Shown piece by piece: positions 20,282 through 28,181 of a DNA stretch of 64,000 bases. A program made the translations under genes and the position numbers. The notes beneath the pieces were generated by a model. It made no database searches, was not told the origin of the DNA, and saw nothing but the letters and a program-made list of their open reading frames with translations. Every line of letters begins with the position of its first letter. The stretch's first letter is position 1. Origin of the DNA: JBCCQL01 sp039414355 (GTDB lineage: Bacteria > Planctomycetota > Planctomycetia > Pirellulales > Lacipirellulaceae); NCBI GenBank assembly GCA_039414355.1, contig JBCDJN010000010.1:1-64000 (forward strand), in the 5' to 3' direction.

Positions 20282-20821
20282 ATGCACCGATCCAATGCGC
20301 GACCGCGTGGAACTGTCGAGAGCTTGCTAGCTCTAACCGCACTAGCAGTCGCTCAGCTTGGCTGCACACCGAGCGACGTCGAGCGTCTTGGTGAGGATTC
20401 GTCGACGGCGGTGGACGCACAGGGCGGTACGAGCCATCGCGATGGTCGCTCACGCGACCTTGCGAAGGTCTCGTACCTTGAGGTTGTGACGCCTGATGTC
20501 GAGGCGACTTGTCAGTTGTACGAGCGGCTGCATCAAGTCAGCTTCGGCGAGCCGGATGCGAGCTTAGGGAACGCTCGTACTGCAAGACTACGTGGTGGTG
20601 GTGTGATTGGCGTGCGTGCTCCGCTGCGCGATTCCGAGCCGCCGATCGTCCGCCCTTACTTTATGGTAAATGATATCGAGGCAGCGGTCGCCAAGGCCGC
20701 AGAGTCTGGGGCTGAGATAGCGCTACCTCCGATGAAGCTGCCAGGCCACGGGATGTGCGCAATATTCATCCGCGGTGGGGTTGAGCACGGGCTCTGGCAG
20801 GCTGAGGGCTCTTCTCAGTGA
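20282..20821 (+). CDS. VOC-superfamily protein with lipoprotein-like signal
   Basis: 179 residues. The N-terminus has a hydrophobic stretch ending in AQLGC, a plausible lipobox, so the protein may be a lipoprotein. After a polar linker, a vicinal-oxygen-chelate fold starts at about residue 63: VSYLEVVTPDVEATCQLYER, then a second half with RPYFMVNDIEAAVAKAAESG. This beta-alpha-beta-beta-beta pattern is seen in glyoxalase/bleomycin-resistance proteins. The exact substrate is unknown; an exported VOC protein is somewhat unusual. It is convergent with the DUF1559 gene, with 17 bp between the stops. Confidence 0.8.
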   Translation: MHRSNARPRGTVESLLALTALAVAQLGCTPSDVERLGEDSSTAVDAQGGTSHRDGRSRDLAKVSYLEVVTPDVEATCQLYERLHQVSFGEPDASLGNARTARLRGGGVIGVRAPLRDSEPPIVRPYFMVNDIEAAVAKAAESGAEIALPPMKLPGHGMCAIFIRGGVEHGLWQAEGSSQ

Positions 20822-20838
20822 GTTGGGCCCCTCGGCGG

Positions 20839-21753
20839 TCACCACTGAACGGGATTGCCGCCCTCACGGGTCGAGAGCTCATTAAGCACCGTCTTCGGCG
20901 TATTCTCTTCAACGAAGTGTGCTGAGCCGTCGACCATCAGCATCATGACGCCGCCGGGGTGATCGCCACGGAACGTGCACAGCTCTCGGAAGCCGCCGGC
21001 GACCGCCATGTTTCGCTCGGTGGCATTGAAGACTCCCGACGTGGTGCCGTGGGTGCCAGTGAAGTAAGCAGACGCCCACTCGGTCGCCCCGCCTGTGATT
21101 CCGCCGCCGCCCGGTCCTGCTCCAAAGTCGATGAGGTCCCGCAGCCCGTAATCCAGCTCACCAACCAGAAACGTGGAAGACGTTCCGTCCGCGGCGCCAA
21201 TGCCGCCAAGCGATGTCTCGAAGCCGGTAAGTGCGGCGATGATTGCCCCATCGTGCATCTCTCGCAGGCGAGTACGGACTGTCTCTTCGCGACCGATGTA
21301 CGCGCCGGTGGAGGTGTATTGACTGCCGATGGAGATCGCGTAAGTTCCGGCGCCAGGCGGGGGCTGGCCGCCGGGGAACTCCACCGAGGGGCAGATGAAG
21401 TCGGGCAAGACTTGGCGCGAAATCGCGTCGTTTGGCGCTTGGGTGGGTTGCTTCTCGAAGTCATACGCTTCGTGGAGGTTCGACCGCTCCAGGTAAGGCA
21501 GCAGGTAGACGAACGCGCTGTTGCCCGCCTCGCCGTCGAGCGGCACCGCGAACGGCAGCCGTTTGACGGAATCGTCGTGCAGGTGCATCGCCAGGCCGAT
21601 CTGCTTGAGCTTGTTGGCGCAGCTCGCTCGGCGTGCGGCCTCGCGTGCCGACTGGACGGCCGGCAGCAGCAAGGCGATCAAGATGCCGATTATGGCAATC
21701 ACCACCAGCAGTTCAACGAGGGTGAAGCCTCGACGCCGGCCATGTCTGTTCAC
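20839..21753 (-). CDS. DUF1559 pseudopilin-like protein
   Basis: 304 residues. The N-terminus carries a type IV pilin/pseudopilin prepilin site and helix (RRGFTLVELLVVIAIIGILI), followed by AREAARRASCANKLKQIGLA, the hallmark of planctomycete DUF1559 proteins. The C-terminus has GVMMLMVDGSAHFV, also a family feature. These proteins are abundant in planctomycetes and presumed to form pseudopilus-like or secretion-related structures. The GTG start overlaps the stop of the upstream PEP-CTERM gene by four bases (GTGA), so the two are translationally coupled. Confidence 0.93.
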   Translation of the reverse strand: MNRHGRRRGFTLVELLVVIAIIGILIALLLPAVQSAREAARRASCANKLKQIGLAMHLHDDSVKRLPFAVPLDGEAGNSAFVYLLPYLERSNLHEAYDFEKQPTQAPNDAISRQVLPDFICPSVEFPGGQPPPGAGTYAISIGSQYTSTGAYIGREETVRTRLREMHDGAIIAALTGFETSLGGIGAADGTSSTFLVGELDYGLRDLIDFGAGPGGGGITGGATEWASAYFTGTHGTTSGVFNATERNMAVAGGFRELCTFRGDHPGGVMMLMVDGSAHFVEENTPKTVLNELSTREGGNPVQW

Positions 21754-22715
21754 GATTGGGCCTCCTTCGCCGCTCGCTTTGGTCGATTGAACCAGTCAAC
21801 GCCGCCGACGAATGCTAGCGACAATCCTAAAACTAGCAACGCCGTGAACGTGGAGGGCTCGGGCACGGCGACCACGCCGGCTCCGCTCGCCGCGTAGTTG
21901 TCTCTCCACAGCGTGAAGTCCGCGGCGTCCACGATGCCGTCGGCGTTGCCGTCTCCGCCCGGCCCGGCGGTTCCGAAGTTGTCGCGCCACGCGAGGTAGT
22001 CGGCGATCTCCACGGCGCCGTTGCCGTCGAGGTCCCCCGGGGCCGACCCGCCGACTGTGAGCGTGTCGATCACTAGCTGGTCAAGACTCATCGAAGACCC
22101 ACCCGCGGCGAACTTCAGCAGAAAGTCGTTGTTGGGGTCGACGCCGTTGAGCTGCCAATAAAAGACGGTTGTTTGAGACTGCCCGAAGCTCTCGAAGTCC
22201 TCGGTGAGGAGCGATCCATCGAACGGCAACTCCTCAAATGTGTCGCCGTAGGACAGGGTGACGCTCGGGGTCGCGATCACATTGCCTAGCGTTGCGATTT
22301 GGGCGACGAAGTACGCATCCGAGCCCGGCGAGACAACGTTCCCCGGCATGGTGACCTCAAACGCCGTCGCACTGGAGAACGAGTAGATGTTCCCACCGCT
22401 GGTAATGAACCCGCCCTGAACTGTTTGCTCAACTTGCGCGTCCGCCGCGTTGAAATCGCCAAAGTCGGGGGTGTTCTCGTCAGCGCCCGGCGGGCCGAAG
22501 GGTACCGTGAACGTGTCCCACTGGGCGTAGCCGCTGCCGGGGCTGTTTCTCGCCCAGTCTATCACCGGCCACGAAACGATCGACGGATCCTCGCCGTCAA
22601 TGTCCGTCGTCACCGTGCCGCCGGGCTCGAGGAAGTTCGCCGCTGCGACTTGGCCGCAAGACGAGTAAAGCGTTAAGACTGCGGCACAGGCCGCGGCGTG
22701 GTTTCGAATCGCCAT
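21750..22715 (-). CDS. Secreted protein with dockerin-like repeats and PEP-CTERM anchor
   Basis: 321 residues. Signal peptide (MAIRNHAAACAAVLTLYSS), then a beta-rich domain that includes GGFITSGGNIYSFSSATAFEV. Two dockerin-type calcium loops follow (GDLDGNGAVEIADYLAWRDN and GNADGIVDAADFTLWRDN). The end is a PEP-CTERM-type tail: VPEPST, a hydrophobic helix, and the basic end NRPKRAAKEAQS. It is probably exported and processed at the envelope by an exosortase-like system encoded elsewhere. The N-terminal domain resembles that of the next upstream gene (22894-23628). It is coupled to the downstream DUF1559 gene by overlapping GTGA. Confidence 0.85.
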   Translation of the reverse strand: MAIRNHAAACAAVLTLYSSCGQVAAANFLEPGGTVTTDIDGEDPSIVSWPVIDWARNSPGSGYAQWDTFTVPFGPPGADENTPDFGDFNAADAQVEQTVQGGFITSGGNIYSFSSATAFEVTMPGNVVSPGSDAYFVAQIATLGNVIATPSVTLSYGDTFEELPFDGSLLTEDFESFGQSQTTVFYWQLNGVDPNNDFLLKFAAGGSSMSLDQLVIDTLTVGGSAPGDLDGNGAVEIADYLAWRDNFGTAGPGGDGNADGIVDAADFTLWRDNYAASGAGVVAVPEPSTFTALLVLGLSLAFVGGVDWFNRPKRAAKEAQS

Positions 22716-22818
22716 TCCTTGGTTACCTTCCGGGGTTATTTGTGCGGCTGTCGCGAGCGGCTTGTCAGCACGCCAGCGCGACGCCGATAGATCATTTGAT
22801 GGGTCGCTTGCCAGTTAG

Positions 22819-22859
22819 CCGCTGGCGGCGCCCGTGTGCCCCGCACGGGCGGCCAGCGG
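22819..22859 (-). terminator. Strong GC-rich hairpin after the 22894 gene
   Basis: Inverted repeat with outer arms CCGCTGGC / GCCAGCGG and inner arms CCCGTG / CACGGG around a short loop. It lies 35 bp downstream of the stop of the minus-strand gene at 22894. There is no clear T-run, so it may be an intrinsic-like terminator or an mRNA 3' stabiliser. Confidence 0.5.
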
Positions 22860-22893
22860 TGTTCGCTTGCTTTCTCACTTAACGCAAGACTCC

Positions 22894-23628
22894 TCAACCA
22901 CGCCGACGTAGCGACGCAATCGATCCCGCCGCCGCGATCATCAGGCCGACCGCCGAGGGCTCGGGAATCGATCCGAACGAGCCGGTTTGCGTGTACACAT
23001 CAATCGCCAGCCGGTCGAGGCTCAGCGAAGACGACGCCGCCGTGAAATCGAACTGGAAGTCTGAAGGGCTGCCAGCGAGGTCCCAGGCGAAGAGCGTGTC
23101 GGTCGACGCACCGAACGGGCCTCCCAACGCTTCGCCGCCCAGCTTGAGCACTTGCGTCGGTGGCAGAGCCTGAGCGCCGCCATCAAAGGAGAGACCGACC
23201 GACGACGGGTCGATCGGCACGCCGAGTGTGCGGACCTGGGCGATGAAGCGGGTGTTGTAGCCGGCGCCGTAGCCGTAGCCGGGGACCGTTACGTCGAAGT
23301 CGTTCACGGTTGCGAACGAGTAGATGTTGCCGCCGCTGGTGATGAAGGCGCCGGGCCCGCCAAAGGGTGCGAAGACCTGCGTCACGTTAGCGTCCGCGCC
23401 CGCCGTGGTGCTGCCCGAAGCCGGGAACGACCCGACGTCCGGCAGGTTGCCGGGGGCGCCAATGGGCACCGTGAAGACGTCCCATTCGGCGTAGAGCGAG
23501 TCAGCGTCACCGCGGTCCCAGTCGGCAAACGGCGGGGCGTCGCTGGCGGGGTCGATAAACTCAGCGTGTGCAGCGGTCGCCGCACCGATCGTGGCCACCA
23601 TCGCCACGCAACGAATCAAACTCTTCAT
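22894..23628 (-). CDS. PEP-CTERM secreted protein, paralogue of the next gene
   Basis: 244 residues from the ATG at 23628, chosen because it starts a clean signal peptide (MKSLIRCVAMVATIGAATAA); upstream in-frame codons overlap the preceding gene. The central region shares phrases with the 21750 gene: YAEWDVFTVPIG, GAFITSGGNIYSF, and a repeated SSSLSLDRLAID near the end. It closes with SIPEPSAV, a hydrophobic helix and LRRRG, a PEP-CTERM sorting tail. No dockerin repeats, unlike the paralogue. The role is unknown. It begins 4 bp after the stop of the upstream PEP-CTERM gene, so the two probably form an operon. Confidence 0.82.
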   Translation of the reverse strand: MKSLIRCVAMVATIGAATAAHAEFIDPASDAPPFADWDRGDADSLYAEWDVFTVPIGAPGNLPDVGSFPASGSTTAGADANVTQVFAPFGGPGAFITSGGNIYSFATVNDFDVTVPGYGYGAGYNTRFIAQVRTLGVPIDPSSVGLSFDGGAQALPPTQVLKLGGEALGGPFGASTDTLFAWDLAGSPSDFQFDFTAASSSLSLDRLAIDVYTQTGSFGSIPEPSAVGLMIAAAGSIASLRRRG

Positions 23629-23632
23629 TGGG

Positions 23633-24301
23633 TCACTCCCAGAAGCAAGTAAAGGAGCCGGCAAGCACACGCCGCCGACGATTGACAAACATTCCCTGAC
23701 TTCGAAGCGCTGCTGCAATCAGAGCGAAGGCGATCCCGCCGAGAGCCGTGGGCTCGGGTACAGCGAGGGTCGCAACTAGTTCGTAGGTGACTGGACCGTC
23801 CACTTCGCTCATCCAAACCACGTAGTCGCCCGGCGGCAGGGGAGCGGTGAGTCCGGTAGAGATCGCTGCCGGAGGCGGGAACGCCGACCCCAACTCCAGG
23901 TCGTCCAGCACTTCGCCGAGCGAGTCGACCAACGCGTTCGCAAGATGGACCGACCCGAAGCCGATGCTTACGGAGTCACCCGCCGCGATCGCCAGGAACG
24001 AGCCATTTGCTACCGACGCCTGCTCGTCGTACTGGTTGAGCCGCAGCGACGTAAGAAACAGCCCGTCGGGCACCGTAAAGGTAACAAGGTCGGTGTCGAA
24101 AGGCTGTCCGGTCCCGGGCGGGTCGAGCACGCCCACTTCGCCACGCCAGACGTTCTCGCCCTCGGCGACAATCAATAGCGTAGGCGTGGCGCCATCTCCG
24201 GAAAGCTCACCGTCAACGGCCTCATCCCAAACGATGCCAGCCGCGGCCGACGTCGCGCCGACGGTCGCCAACAGGAAGGCAAAGACTTGAGGTCTATTCA
24301 T
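23633..24301 (-). CDS. PEP-CTERM secreted protein of unknown function
   Basis: About 222 residues. The ATG at 24301 is preferred over a TTG at 24322 because it begins the signal peptide MNRPQVFAFLLATVGATSAA. The mature part is an all-beta domain (FDTDLVTFTVPDGLFLTSLR, then PLPPGDYVVWM), similar in feel to PPC-like or anchor domains. The tail VPEPTAL, a hydrophobic helix and VNRRRR fits PEP-CTERM, though about ten extra residues follow the basic cluster. It sits between flavodoxin and another PEP-CTERM gene with only a few bases on each side. Confidence 0.78.
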   Translation of the reverse strand: MNRPQVFAFLLATVGATSAAAGIVWDEAVDGELSGDGATPTLLIVAEGENVWRGEVGVLDPPGTGQPFDTDLVTFTVPDGLFLTSLRLNQYDEQASVANGSFLAIAAGDSVSIGFGSVHLANALVDSLGEVLDDLELGSAFPPPAAISTGLTAPLPPGDYVVWMSEVDGPVTYELVATLAVPEPTALGGIAFALIAAALRSQGMFVNRRRRVLAGSFTCFWE

Positions 24302-24322
24302 GAGATCTCTCACTCGTGACAA

Positions 24323-24859
24323 TCATGCCGCCCCACGGATGACTGCGTCTCGCCGTTCGAGCTCCCCCCAGATCTGGGCGAGCCAGCAGTACATCCGCGG
24401 GTCGGTGAGTTCAGGGGCGTTGTCATCATCGAGCCCCAGGCCGACGAAGTAGCCGTCTTCGATCTCGGCACGCGAATCGTCGAACTCGTAACCGTCGGTC
24501 GGCCACTTCCCTATGAAGGTGGCTCCACGGCCGTCAAACGCTTCGTAGAGCTCACCGAGGCAATCGAGGTAGTTCCACGGGTAGGTGACGCTGTCTCCCA
24601 TGCCGAACATGGCGATCGCCTTGCCGGTCAGGTCAACGTCACGCAGCATCGGGAGAATGGCCGCCCAATCGTGCTGCAGCTCACCGATGTCCCATGTCGA
24701 AGCTCCAATCAGAAGAACATCGACCGAGCCAAACTCTTCGACCGTTACATCCGCGGCGTCTCGGACAATAGAGACGTGCGGCGCTAGCTCCGCTGCGATC
24801 TTGAGCGCAACCCGCTCGGTGTTGCCGGTTGTTGACCCGTAGAAAACCCCGATGTTCAT
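24323..24859 (-). CDS. Flavodoxin (long-chain type)
   Basis: 178 residues, cytoplasmic FMN electron carrier. The FMN phosphate-binding loop GSTTGNTE is at residues 9-16. ASTWDIGELQHDW supplies the aromatic 50s loop, and FGMGDSVTYPWNYLDCLGELY is the second FMN loop of long-chain flavodoxins. The chain length matches the long subclass. Electron partners are not encoded nearby. The start is 15 bp after the stop of rpsD. It lies inside the segment bounded by the tRNA-Pro repeats, which is odd for a housekeeping-like gene. Confidence 0.95.
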   Translation of the reverse strand: MNIGVFYGSTTGNTERVALKIAAELAPHVSIVRDAADVTVEEFGSVDVLLIGASTWDIGELQHDWAAILPMLRDVDLTGKAIAMFGMGDSVTYPWNYLDCLGELYEAFDGRGATFIGKWPTDGYEFDDSRAEIEDGYFVGLGLDDDNAPELTDPRMYCWLAQIWGELERRDAVIRGAA

Positions 24860-24874
24860 CTCCCTGACCTCGGC

Positions 24875-25483
24875 TCAGCGCGAAAGGAGTTCGACAACAA
24901 GACCCACTTCAACCGGCAGCGTGATGTCCTCGATCGCCGGGAGGCGGTGGACAATCACCTTCAGGTCTTGCTCGTCGAGGGCGAGCCAGTCCGCGGCCTG
25001 GCCGCCGGTGTCGGCAAGGCAGCTCCGGTACAGCGTCTCAATCGCGGGGTTCCTGCGGACGTGGATCACGTCGCCCGGCCGGACCGTCGCCGACGGGATG
25101 TCGTGGGCAACCCCATTGAGCAGGAAGTGCCCGTGCGTCACCCCTTGCCGCGCCTGCGGCCGCGTCTTGGTGAGCCCCGACAGGCGGATCGCGCTATCGA
25201 GCCGCCGCTCGCAGAGCAGCAGCAGGTTCTCTCCCGTGCTGCCCTGCATGCGGCTGGCCTTCTCGAACAACCGCCGCAGCTGACGCTCGTGAAGCCCGTA
25301 GTAGTACTTGATCTTCTGCTTCTCCCGCATCGACTCGCCGTACTTGGAGAGCTTGCGGGGACGCGGGTGCATGCCGGGCGGGTCGGGCCGCCGGTCGGTG
25401 GCCTTCACGGCGCCGTTGTTCTCGAAGATCATCCCACCGAGCCGGCGGTTGATGCGGGCTTTAGGTCCTCGGTAGCGAGACAT
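24875..25483 (-). CDS. rpsD: 30S ribosomal protein S4
   Basis: 202 residues, normal length for S4, the primary 16S rRNA binder in 30S assembly. Features: N-terminal RYRGPKARINRR, the PRPRKLSKYGESMREKQK block, LHERQLRRLFEKA, TGENLLLLCERRLD, and the S4 RNA-binding domain (TRPQARQGVTHGHFLLNGV, then VRPGDVIHVR). It lacks the N-terminal zinc cysteines, as in Cys-free S4 variants. No other ribosomal genes or rpoA flank it. Its neighbours are flavodoxin and PEP-CTERM genes, and it lies between the tRNA-Pro repeats. Confidence 0.97.
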   Translation of the reverse strand: MSRYRGPKARINRRLGGMIFENNGAVKATDRRPDPPGMHPRPRKLSKYGESMREKQKIKYYYGLHERQLRRLFEKASRMQGSTGENLLLLCERRLDSAIRLSGLTKTRPQARQGVTHGHFLLNGVAHDIPSATVRPGDVIHVRRNPAIETLYRSCLADTGGQAADWLALDEQDLKVIVHRLPAIEDITLPVEVGLVVELLSR

Positions 25484-25504
25484 GACTCTGTCGCCTTCCC
25501 TTGG

Positions 25505-26254
25505 TTAGTTGGCGTGGTTGGTGTGCCGGATCGGCCGAACGACCCACCAGGAAGCAGCGAGCGCGGCCGCGACGGTGAGGATTACCGACGAGGGCTCGGG
25601 CACCTGGGAGACCGTAAGGAACGTCGATCCCGGGGTTTCGCTGTTGTTCACGAAGCCGTGCAAAAAGTCCGTGAGCTGACGATCGTTCTTGCCGGTCAGT
25701 GCGATCACAAAATCCGTTGTCGTGCCATCAAGCCAGTCGTTGACGAGTGCAGTCACGTTGAACTCAATCTCCCCGAACGAGGCGACCGGAATACGGGCGG
25801 GCGGCGCTGCGTCGAGAATATTGGCTTCAAAGAAGTCAACAAAGCTGAGAGGCCCGCCGGGGTTCGTATCGTCAGTGATGCTTGTAAACGGATCTGCGGA
25901 GACGCCGTGAGCGGACACAATGAACGGGTTGCCTGGTCCGGCGTCAGCGAAGAAGCCGCCGGAGGTGCTGCTCGCTGTGAGTACAGCCCTCTGAACCGGA
26001 CTCGTGAAGCCGCCAAAGGCCGAAGGGTCGAATGCGATGTAAACCGTCTCCGGGCCGACTCCGAAAGCGTTGTCGATGCTCACACGGTGAACGGCCCGCG
26101 GTGGAGTCTCTCCGGCGAAACCACGAACACGGTTGGCTCCTTGGAAGAACGCGGAAGTCATCACGTCTTCAGTTGGCGGGATGATCACGGACGCTTGAGC
26201 CGCTCCGGCAACAACAATGGTCAAGTAAGCCGCCGCGGTTTTTGTAAATCTCAT
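25505..26254 (-). CDS. PEP-CTERM secreted protein, DNRLRE-like beta domain
   Basis: 249 residues. Signal peptide MRFTKTAAAYLTIVVAGAA, then a beta-rich domain with VMTSAFFQGANRVRGF, VHRVSID and EIEFNVTALVNDWLDG. The pattern of an early 'x-x-Ala-phe' segment followed by a 'V-T-x-L-V-x-x-W' segment resembles DNRLRE-type surface domains (tentative). The end is VPEPSSVI, a hydrophobic helix including WWVV, and RPIRHTNHAN, a PEP-CTERM-type tail. It lies just upstream of rpsD (21 bp), which is probably coincidental. Confidence 0.78.
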   Translation of the reverse strand: MRFTKTAAAYLTIVVAGAAQASVIIPPTEDVMTSAFFQGANRVRGFAGETPPRAVHRVSIDNAFGVGPETVYIAFDPSAFGGFTSPVQRAVLTASSTSGGFFADAGPGNPFIVSAHGVSADPFTSITDDTNPGGPLSFVDFFEANILDAAPPARIPVASFGEIEFNVTALVNDWLDGTTTDFVIALTGKNDRQLTDFLHGFVNNSETPGSTFLTVSQVPEPSSVILTVAAALAASWWVVRPIRHTNHAN

Positions 26255-26286
26255 CAGTCACTCCGAAGAAGAAGGATCAAAGGGGC

Positions 26287-27015
26287 CTACGACTGGACGA
26301 TCGAGACCAGGGAATTCATGCATCGACGCGCACGTTCCTCATCGCCAGCGGCTTCAAAGATGCGTTGCATCGCCGCAAGGCAGCTCGGGCACATTGAGGT
26401 TTCGATGTCGACCACCGAGAGCAGACTGGCCGCTTCCTCCGACCGCCTGCATTGGTGAAGCGTCCTCGCGAGCGTGAGCCGGATATCGAAGTCATCCGGC
26501 TGGAGATGGAACGCTTGGAGCAGCGAACACAGCAGCTTCTCCGGCGGGTAGCCGAGCCTGCGTTGGTAGAACGCAATGCCCAGCAGCGGTGCGGGAGACT
26601 CCGGGTCTCTTTCCGAGGCATCGAAGCACAGCCGGAGCGCGGCCCGCAGTTGACCGAGGCGCCCCAATGCCCGGGCCAGTGGCTCAAGCACTCCGAAAGG
26701 GATGCGTTCGACCTTGACCAGGGTCAGGAACACCTGGCAAGCGAGCTCTTTCCGGCCGGTCAGCTCATAGGAACGCCCCAGCGCCATCCGCGCTTCGATC
26801 GAGAGCGGCACCAGACAAGTGGCGTGCTCAAGGCAGCTGACCGCCTCAACCGTCTCGCCCAGCGCGAGGTGGGCCTGGCCGCGTAGCTCCCAAAGGCGGC
26901 CCGCGTCCGGATCTACCCGTAAGCTCTCAGTCAGATCGGTAACGGCGGTCGCGTAGTCCCCCGCCGCCACCTTGACGGCGGCAGACCGGTAAACCTCATC
27001 AAGTGTGCCTTGCAT
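26287..27015 (-). CDS. TPR-repeat protein
   Basis: 242 residues with no signal peptide, so probably cytoplasmic. It contains tandem tetratricopeptide repeats: AAVKVAAGDYATAVTDLTES, LWELRGQAHLALGETVEAVS, ARMALGRSYELTGRKELA and later DIRLTLARTLHQCRRSEEAA. It ends with a Cys-containing segment (SMCPSCLAAM). TPR proteins mediate protein-protein contacts; the partner is unknown. It is divergent from another TPR gene (27378-28172) with recognisable similarity in the middle repeats (GRKELA versus GQKELALVGYE), so the pair probably arose by inverted duplication. Confidence 0.85.
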   Translation of the reverse strand: MQGTLDEVYRSAAVKVAAGDYATAVTDLTESLRVDPDAGRLWELRGQAHLALGETVEAVSCLEHATCLVPLSIEARMALGRSYELTGRKELACQVFLTLVKVERIPFGVLEPLARALGRLGQLRAALRLCFDASERDPESPAPLLGIAFYQRRLGYPPEKLLCSLLQAFHLQPDDFDIRLTLARTLHQCRRSEEAASLLSVVDIETSMCPSCLAAMQRIFEAAGDEERARRCMNSLVSIVQS

Positions 27016-27377
27016 CGCGCTCTCTCATATCAGTTCGCATCAACGTCAACCGAGCTGCCAGCGGCAGGCGGGCACGTCCGCGATTTGAGATGCAATGCCC
27101 GGAAGGAAGCGGTGAAAGCCGCTGTGCTCCGGCCCATCGACGCACGCCGTCGACAGGTCGGGCTTGGTGGCTGGTCGCTGAAAACCCCGGCATGGAAACC
27201 GGGACGCGACGGGCTGCCTGGCTAGAGACCTGCAGGTTGGAAGACTCAGCCGATGCCGGCCCGCAAAACGCTGCCGAATCTGTTGCGACTGAATCTCATT
27301 AGCGGTAGATTACTGGCCGCGCGATTAAAGGCAAGGGGTCCTTTCAAAAAAACACTCGTTGATGAGCGACCAATCCG
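27016..27377. other. Divergent intergenic region between two TPR genes
   Basis: About 360 bp between head-to-head TPR genes; both promoters should be here. It contains two short hairpin-forming motifs: AGCGG-TGAAAG-CCGCT near 27108-27123, and CCCGG...CCGGG near 27184-27203. I could not assign either to a known RNA family. Confidence 0.4.
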
Positions 27378-28172
27378 ATGCTGCCAGCCGAAAGCGAAGC
27401 CCACTCGCGGGCGATTGAGCTGCACCATGCAGGGCAAACCCCTGTGGCCATCGAACTGCTGGGGCAAGCCATCAAGGGCTCGCCGTATTCGGGTGAGCTC
27501 TTGGTGTTGCGGGCGATTCTGCTCCACAGCGAGCAAGCGTGGGCAGCGGCGCTCTCTGACGCCGAGACCGCAATGCTGCTGATGCCGCTCCCCGTTGGCG
27601 GGGAGTTGGTCTTGGCGGATTGCTACTGGCAGGTCGGCCAAAAAGAACTTGCGTTGGTCGGCTACGAGCACCTGCTCGAGCGTGGCCCGCTCACTGCGGC
27701 AGTGTATGCCGGCGTGTACACGGGCCTACGCCGATGCGGTCGCCACGACCTCGCCCTGAGGGCTTGCCGGGCCGCGGTTGAGCTCGAGCCGGATAACGAT
27801 GCGGCTTACTACGGGATGGCTCATTGCATGGCGTCGTTGCGTTACGCCGCCGCGTACGTCGCTGGGGTCCTGCGCAGGGCGGTAGAGCTCAACCCCGACA
27901 ACGTGGTGTACCGGGCAAGTCTCGCGGTTCAACTCCTGAGAGACGGAAAGCCAAGCGACGCCTATGCGGTGCTGGCGGAGTTAGCGGCAGAAGAACTCTC
28001 CGCGATCGATTGCCACTGCTCCGCGAAGCTGATCGCCCGGCTCTGCTCCTGGGCTGGCGACAAGCGGCGCGCCGCGGTTGCGACCGAAGTCTGCGAACGT
28101 CTCACGGCTGCCGCACAGGCTCAAGACCGAGAAGATTCACGGGGCGGCCCATCGCATGACGACGCCCCCTAG
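27378..28172 (+). CDS. TPR-repeat protein
   Basis: 264 residues, no signal peptide. It has at least five TPR-like helical pairs: AIELHHAGQTPVAIELLGQA, LVLADCYWQVGQKELALVGY, GLRRCGRHDLALRACRAAVE, AYYGMAHCMASLRYAAAYVA, and RASLAVQLLRDGKPSDAYAV. A Cys/His motif (DCHCSAK) follows. It is related to the divergent TPR gene at 26287-27015. Its stop is 9 bp from the stop of the convergent PQQ-repeat gene. Function unknown; a cytoplasmic scaffold or regulator is a guess. Confidence 0.82.
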   Translation: MLPAESEAHSRAIELHHAGQTPVAIELLGQAIKGSPYSGELLVLRAILLHSEQAWAAALSDAETAMLLMPLPVGGELVLADCYWQVGQKELALVGYEHLLERGPLTAAVYAGVYTGLRRCGRHDLALRACRAAVELEPDNDAAYYGMAHCMASLRYAAAYVAGVLRRAVELNPDNVVYRASLAVQLLRDGKPSDAYAVLAELAAEELSAIDCHCSAKLIARLCSWAGDKRRAAVATEVCERLTAAAQAQDREDSRGGPSHDDAP

Positions 28173-28181
28173 CTTGAAAGC

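Noticed and set aside
24947..26458. 503-codon plus-strand open frame across rpsD and a PEP-CTERM gene
   Set aside because: Entirely antisense to recognisable genes, no domain or signal, high-GC shadow frame.
27080..27210. SRP RNA-like motif CCGGAAGGAAGC between the TPR genes
   Set aside because: The conserved symmetric-loop bases around the GGAA tetraloop are not matched and the flanks do not form the long SRP hairpin.
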